Part shown: positions 13,482 through 18,165 of the stretch, one piece after another
How the letters are laid out: the number at the start of each line of letters is the position of its first letter
Numbering within the stretch: the stretch's first letter is position 1
The notes under the pieces: model-generated
Told to the model about the DNA's origin: nothing
Database searches by the model: none
The model's input: only the letters and a program-made list of their open reading frames with translations
Position numbers and translations under genes: made by a program
From: Chrysochromulina tobinii
Taxonomy: Eukaryota > Haptophyta > Prymnesiales > Chrysochromulinaceae
Assembly: GCA_001275005.1 (NCBI GenBank)
Contig: JWZX01002163.1
Location: forward strand, 1 to 18,165
DNA: 18,165 bases
Reading direction: 5' to 3'

Positions 13482-14574
13482 ATGCAGGGCCGCCACACGA
13501 CCTCGATCGCTGCGCAGCTCATCAGCGGCGGCGTGGTAGCCCCCGACGACGCAGCGTCACTCGCCGAGTCCATCGCGGCCGTGGTGAGTTCAGATTGTGA
13601 CGTGTTGGAGCTCTCCAGTCCGGCGCAGCTTGCCGTGGCGCCCGGCATCGTCGTGGCAAGAGGCGGCGGCACGCATGTGCACCTCCTCGAGGACGATTGT
13701 GCACCTCCTCGAGGACGATTGAGACTCGAACGCACCTCCTCGAGGACGCACGTGCACCTCCTCATCGGCTGGTTGCGTTCGAGTGCGATCGAGAGGAGAA
13801 CGATCGATGACGTGGAGTACTCCTCCATGCCACCGGCAGACGTGGGTACTCTGTTGCTGGAGGCCGGCGGGGAACGGCTGCCGTGCAGTGTGTGTGCAGA
13901 TGCGGTGCCGTCGCCGGACCTGCTCGATTCCCTCGTGCTCATCACGTCATGGGCCTATGTGCCCCGCGGCAGCGCTCGCGCCAGCAGGGCATACGTGGAG
14001 GTGGACGCACGGCCGCGCGCACTCCTCCGGCGCACAGCGGCACCGGTGCCGCCGCTCAGGAGCTATAGCGTGAGTGAGGCTTGGCGTGCCCTCACGCGGC
14101 AGAGCGCGCCGGAGCAGGGCGCGCTGGCGCGGCTGTGGGCACTGCGCGGGGAGCTCACCGCCCTCTCCGAGCCCTTCGGCACTCGCGAGCCCATTTTCTT
14201 TGCCGAGCTCCGATCGGCCGAAGCCGAGGAGACGGCGGTGCCGCTGGCCACCGAAGCGGAGGCGGCGTCCCATGCGGTGGTGGCCTTTGTAGGGCACGAG
14301 GCGGCGCGCTGGCGTGGCGTGCTGCAGCCTGGGCGTGTGTACGTGCTGACCAACCTGCGCCAGGGCCGGCTGGGCGAGGGTCCAGACGCCCGCCCCGTGC
14401 TCCGCTCCTCAACGGACGACTGCACCCACCCGGAGAAGCGCACCGTTGTCTATCTCGTGGAGCCAGATGAACCGCCGTCGGCGACGGCACAGCAGCGGCA
14501 GCAGCCGCAGCAAGAACAGCAGCAGGAAGAGCAGCAGGAACAGCCCCGTCGTGCAAAGCGACCCCGAACCGGGC

Positions 14575-14625
<51 letters not shown>

Positions 14626-17600
14626 GCGAGGACCCAGCGCATGCTTCCCAGCGGATCCACGGCGACGGTTCCTCTTCACAGCTCCCGTACGTGCATGCTT
14701 CACAGCTCCCGTGCTTCAACGGGGAGTCCCTTCGGTCGCAGTCGGAGCTCTGGGAGAGCAGCGCCGCGCCTGTGCAATTGGGGTCTCAATTGGGGTCGCA
14801 ATTGGGGTCGCAATTAGGGTCTCAAGCACGCGCTGCCGTGGGCACTCATGCACGCGCTGCCGTGTGCACTCAAGCACGCGCGGAGGAGGGGGGCGAGGGA
14901 GGCGGCGGGGGAGGCGCGGGCACGTCAACGCCCACGACAGCGCGCCCGCCCCTGATCAACTATGAGGGTTTCGTCACCGGCTGGCGCGGCTCGTATGCAC
15001 TCGAGCTTGACCATCAGTACCTGCTGCTGCTCAGCCACGTGGCGAAGCAGTCGCGCCACGGCGTGCGTGTCGGCGCGCATGTGCTCGCACTCTCGGTGCA
15101 TACGCTGCTGCTGCCCGCCGCCGCCGCCGCCGCCGCGTCCGGTGACGAGGACGACGTCAACGGCGCCGTCGTGGGCGAGGCGTGGCCGGTGGTCGGCTTC
15201 GGGCTGTGCGCGCGTGGCTCGCTCCACATCCTCAAGCACGCGCCGCTGCCTGGCGAGGTGCCCAATACGGCGGCCGTCGGAGCTCCCGACGAGATCGGAG
15301 CTCCCGATGAGATCGGAGCTCCCGACGAGATCGGAGCTCCCGATGACGAGATCGGAGCTCCCGAGGAGATCGGAGCTCCCGAGGAGGAGATCCGTCCGGT
15401 GGCGGCCGCACCCCCTCCCCCAAGCACCCCCCCTCGCTGGCTCACGCGCCTCGCCACGCAGCTCACCCTGGCGGAGCTCGCAGCGTGCTACTACACCCTC
15501 CTTGAGCCTCATCGACAGGCCGACCACGCATGCGGCGCGCTCAGGACGGCGCTCGCTCGCCGGCCGGTGGGCTGGGCCGCACGATGGAGCGCCGTCCTGA
15601 GCACGGACGAGGCGGAGGAGGCGCTGTGCCGGCTGCTGAGCGCCCACGGCCTGAGCCCGCTGCGCCCTGAGGTCGGGCTGCGCTGGCAGCGCTACCGGCA
15701 CGGGCCGCCGGGCGCGCTGCCGGCGCAAGGGACGGAGCTGCGCGCGCCGAAGCTGGCGGCGCTGCTGGCGGCGGGGACGCAGATGAGCTTCACGCGTGCT
15801 GAGCTGCGCCGGCTTGGGGTGAGTGGCGTGCATGCGACGAGCTTTGTGGTGGCTCGAGCGCCCGCCACGACGCCCGCCACCGTCGCCGGCGAGAATGGCG
15901 CCACGGCTGCCGGCGCCGCCGTTACCACGGCTGCCCCTGTTCACACCGCCCCTGTTCACACCACGGCTGCCGGCGCCGCTGCCACCGACGCCGACGCCGC
16001 CGTTACCACGGCTGCTGATGCCGCCGCCATCGAGGCGCCCGCCCCTCCCATCACCCCTGTTCACACCGCCCATGTTCACACCGGCGCCGCCGCCTCGTCC
16101 CCCTCGACTGCGACCGTCTTCACACCCGCGCCGTGCTGGGCGGCGCATCGGGACGCCTACGCCGAGTTTGATTGCCATGCAATCGGCTGCCGCCTCGCCG
16201 AATCGCGCGCTCCCCTACCGGTACCCCCGACGATCGCCGAGGCGGCACGCCAGCTGCGCGCGCTGCCGGCAGTGCGCGCCGCCATGGCCAACGTGGGATC
16301 GACCGGCCGCTCGCAGCTCGTGCTCGACAGCCATCTCGGTCCTCATCGTCCACTGCTCGTGGGGCAGGTACACCCCGAACCCTACCCCCCCCGCAACTGC
16401 TCGTGGGGCGGGTGACTAACCCTACCCCACCCTTGACCGGAGCCACTTGACTTGACTTGAGGTGACTTGAGGTGACTTGAGGTGACTTGACTTGACTTGA
16501 CTTGACTTGACTTGACTTGACTTGACTTGACTTGACTTGACCTGACTTGACTTGACCTGAGCCCGAATCCCCTCACCCTGAGCAACGTGCCTCATTGGGG
16601 CAGGTGGCGATCGAAGAGGCCTTCACGCTCTCGCAAGACACGCACGGGGCGCCGTCCTGGGCGCTGCGCGATGCGACGGGGCAGCTGAGCCTGCTGCTGC
16701 CTCCCACCGACCCCACGAGCGCCCGGCACGGCGCGTGGGCGATCTGGCGCTATCACGTCCTCCTCGAGCCGACCGCCCAAGACGACGCGGACAGTGCCCG
16801 CGACGACGCGATCGGCGCCCGGGACGACGCGCCGCCCGCCGCCCCGACGCTGTACGTGTGGTCCCGCCGACCTCTCGCCCGCAGCATGCAAGTGCTCACA
16901 ACGGCGCCCCCCCCCTCTCCTCCCCACAGGCACGTGTGGACCCGCCTGCTCTCGCGCCGGCCGTGGTCGCCGCTCGCGCGCCCCCTCTCCGCGATCGCGC
17001 TGCCCGACGGCGTGACCTCGCCCAATCTCGACGAGATCGCGAGCTCGGGCGCCGTCCTGAGCGTGCAGCAGGCGCTCGCGACGGCGCTACCCCCCAATCT
17101 CGGAGCTCGAGATCATTCCGCCGCGCCAGGCGCCGTCCTGAGCGTCCGTGGCAGATTGCACGAGCTCACGATTCGTCACGAGGCGGGCGAGATCGCACGA
17201 GATCGCGCGGCGACGGTCGACGGCGCTCACAACGGCGCTCACACGCCTGGCGGGGCACGGCGTGGGGGCAAGCGCACGCTCACCCTCGCCCTGCGCGACA
17301 TGAACAATGCGGCCTCGCAGCTCGACGTGTACGTACAAGCGGCGGCACACATTCGGCTGCCGGCCGAGCTGCTGTTGGGATGCGAGGTGGGGCAGTTGAC
17401 TGATGACTGATGACTGATGACTGATGGCTGATGGCTGATGGCTGATGACTGATGGCTGATGACTGATGACTGATGAATGATGACTACGGCTGATGGTCAC
17501 TGAGTGCCCTCTCCTGGTGAGTCTGCTCGAGGACATCACCAACGGCACCCTTGCATGACCTCTAATGACCTCTGATGACCTCTAATGACCTCTAATGACC

Positions 17601-18165
17601 TCAAATGGCCGCTGATGACCTCTAATGACCTCTGATGACCTCTAATGACCTCTAATGACCTCAAATGGCCGCTGATGACCTCTAATGACCTCTGATGACC
17701 TCAAATGACCTCTAATGACCTCAAATGGCCGCTGATGACCTCTGATGACCTCTGATGACCTCTAATGACCTCTGATGACCTCTGATGACCTCTGATGACC
17801 TCTGATGACCTCTGATGACCTCTGATGACCTCGGCAGGTGCTCGTGCGTGGGGCCTCGCTTCGAGTCGCTGCCGCTTCGGGTCGCCGTTACGCGCAGCTC
17901 GACCTCGGCGCGCCGCGCTCGGCCCTCAGTGCCCAACGCAGCGCCGCGCTCAACTTTGAGGATGACGTGGCGGATGACGTGGCTGCGGACGAGCGCGCTG
18001 TGGTGGGCTCCTTTGGGCACGGAGATGCCCACGACGACGCTCGTGCGGCCGATGCGCCCGTTACGGCGCCAGCCGGAGCCGCCGTTCACGCCGATGGTGG
18101 TGTGAATGGTGGAGCCGACGCTGCGGTGACGGCGGCGGCGGCGGCGGGCCACCGAGCGCGACGAG
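13482..18165 (+). CDS. CTC1: CTC1-like CST telomere-maintenance subunit, 3' end outside window; join(13482..16367,16604..17386,17838..18165)
   Basis: The joined frame encodes about 1332 residues and runs off the window. Known CTC1 proteins have about 1200-1300. CTC1 is the OB-fold scaffold of the CST (CTC1-STN1-TEN1) complex, which binds single-stranded telomeric DNA and recruits DNA polymerase alpha-primase. By recall, segments match animal and plant CTC1 in order: an OB-like region with VHLLIGWLRSS (91-101) and LVLITSWAYVP (151-161), then WRGVLQPGRVYVLTNLR (277-293), YEGFVTGWRGSYALELD (494-510) and GVRVGAHVLALSVHTLLLP (527-545). These are followed by LLVGQ|VAIEEAF...ALRDATGQLSLLLP across intron 1 and LDVYV...ELLLGCE|VLVRGASLRVA across intron 2. 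The similarity continuing over both junctions supports the splice model. Lineage-specific low-complexity inserts sit between these blocks (Q/E-rich 337-354, poly-Gly 366-379, QLGS, GAPDEI, PVHT). Confidence 0.75.
13677..13771 (+). repeat. GTGCACCTCCTCGAGGACGATT 22-mer expansion in CTC1 (75 bp, in frame)
   Basis: GTGCACCTCCTC starts at 13677 and recurs at 13699. A partial copy follows near 13732 and the last copy is at 13752. From first to last is 75 bases, so the 22-base units shift the frame internally but the whole insert restores it. It splits THVHLL into two copies (residues 64-69 and 89-94). Confidence 0.8.
14775..14822 (+). repeat. 12-bp CAATTGGGGTCG repeat coding QLGS
   Basis: Four copies encode QLGSQLGS... 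in the low-complexity linker of CTC1. They are followed by 24-base repeats (GCACGCGCTGCCGTG...) that encode ARAAVGTH and ARAAVCTQ. Confidence 0.9.
15279..15392 (+). repeat. 18-bp repeat coding GAPDEI in CTC1
   Basis: Six units of GGAGCTCCCGAYGAGATC (some with an extra or changed acidic codon) encode GAPDEI/GAPEEI. They form an acidic spacer after the block that matches the central part of CTC1. Confidence 0.9.
16368..16603 (+). other. CTC1 intron 1 (236 bp), pentamer-filled, flanked by TGGGGCAGGT copies
   Basis: The donor is GGGGCAG|GTACAC and the acceptor TTGGGGCAG|GTGGCG, in phase 0. TGGGGCAGGT is present at both ends (16360-16369 and 16596-16605). Without splicing the frame ends at 16413-16415. 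With splicing it continues through a block matching CTC1. A second partial copy of the exon end (CTGCTCGTGGGGCGGGT) lies at 16398-16413. Confidence 0.8.
16445..16560 (+). repeat. ACTTG pentamer array in CTC1 intron 1
   Basis: About 23 units of ACTTG, with a few AGGTG or ACCTG variants, fill the middle of the intron. Each CTTGAC contains TTGAC, which fits the loose branch-point pattern YTNAY. Confidence 0.95.
17398..17482 (+). repeat. CTGATGR heptamer array
   Basis: Twelve or so units alternate CTGATGA and CTGATGG inside CTC1 intron 2. Every unit contains CTGAT, a CTRAY-type branch-point-like word. Confidence 0.9.
17561..17830 (+). repeat. 27 decamers TCTRATGACC with a 60-bp higher-order unit
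   Basis: The array consists of TCTGATGACC, TCTAATGACC, TCAAATGGCC and GCTGATGACC. Bases 17581-17640 and 17641-17700 are identical 60-bp blocks of six decamers, and 17701-17760 is a close third copy. The array then becomes uniform TCTGATGACC up to the acceptor. The same decamer fills the intron at 10411-10492. Confidence 0.95.

Larger units (their letters stand above)
17387..17837 (+). other. CTC1 intron 2 (451 bp), two minisatellites
   Basis: The donor is TGCGAG|GTGGGG and the acceptor CCTCGGCAG|GTGCTC, in phase 0. Without splicing the frame stops at 17408-17410. With splicing the protein reads LLLGCE-VLVRGASLRV, which continues the CTC1 similarity, and stays open to the window end. Apart from about 75 central bases (17483-17556), the intron consists of a heptamer array and a decamer array. 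Confidence 0.8.

Noticed and set aside
13156-13539. Open frame just upstream of and overlapping the CTC1 start
   Set aside because: It begins with a non-ATG codon and has no motifs. A 35-base intron (about 13133-13168) joining it to the coiled-coil gene would be very short, and the join stops after about 20 codons.
14814-14819. TTAGGG, a telomere-repeat word, inside a telomere-protein gene
   Set aside because: It is a one-base variant of the CAATTGGGGTCG coding repeat and occurs once, so it is a coincidence.
14925-16178. A 417-residue open frame antisense to CTC1
   Set aside because: It is low-complexity (Gly/Arg/Ser runs) and is explained by GC bias opposite a gene supported by protein similarity.
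17505-17516. Possible 12-base microexon (TGCCCTCTCCTG before GTGAGT) in CTC1 intron 2
   Set aside because: The donor is excellent and the phase fits, but direct joining of the flanking exons already matches the CTC1 alignment and the acceptor lacks a pyrimidine tract.
17470-17520. Possible box C/D snoRNA (ATGATGA followed by CTGA) in CTC1 intron 2
   Set aside because: The boxes are part of the TGATGAC/CTGATGG repeat and occur many times. No terminal stem or defined guide was seen.
17561-17830. Regular array resembling a CRISPR
   Set aside because: The units are contiguous decamers without spacers and lie inside a eukaryotic intron, so this is a minisatellite.

Overview
The window is GC-rich nuclear DNA from a eukaryote. 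Evidence for this is the large low-complexity-rich proteins, well-formed GT-AG introns, ATG starts in GCCATGG or AAATGG contexts, and gene families such as a type II DnaJ co-chaperone, a double-RRM protein, an EF-hand protein and a CTC1-type telomere protein. The 28-residue ribonuclease-inhibitor-type LRRs joined to an N-terminal domain with an LSYRW motif recall gene families I associate with haptophyte, pelagophyte and similar unicellular algae. The exact lineage cannot be fixed from the sequence alone.

Layout. 1-2658: the 3' end of one LRR gene, then a complete 648-residue paralogue with a Src-like N-myristoylation signal, a HET/TIR-like domain and nine LRRs. 2659-4006: no convincing gene. 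4007-5389 (minus): a nuclear RRM-RRM protein with a degenerate thioredoxin-like N-terminus and a GGGK tail. 5644-8541: a large EF-hand protein with a hydrophobic N-terminus. 8606-10579: an unrecognised proline-rich, basic protein whose last two short exons lie beyond the apparent stop. 10856-11998: a DnaJ type II protein with a signal peptide and a hydrophobic insertion inside its C-terminal domain. 12237-13136: an Ala/Glu/Lys-rich coiled-coil protein. 13482 to the window end: a three-exon (so far) gene that I identify as CTC1, the large subunit of the CST telomere-capping/polymerase-alpha accessory complex.

The theme of the window is how its introns are built. Four introns can be placed because the reading frame closes across them, and in CTC1 because the protein similarity continues across them. 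Each is largely made of short tandem repeats: 11-mers and 65-mers, a TGATGACCTC decamer, an ACTTG pentamer, and a CTGATGR heptamer plus the same decamer. Two of them are bounded by direct copies of their own AG|GT junction (30 bp and 10 bp). A third such junction duplication (CCATAGGTAG) flanks a short element with terminal inverted repeats at the DnaJ stop codon. The same decamer, ending in GGCAG|GTGC, occurs in introns of two unrelated genes 7 kb apart. This looks like recent intron birth by AG|GT-containing tandem duplication and/or small introner-like insertions, and is the most interesting signal here.

The genes do not form an obvious pathway. They look like ordinary neighbours in a compact algal-type genome. 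No tRNA, rRNA or CRISPR array was seen.
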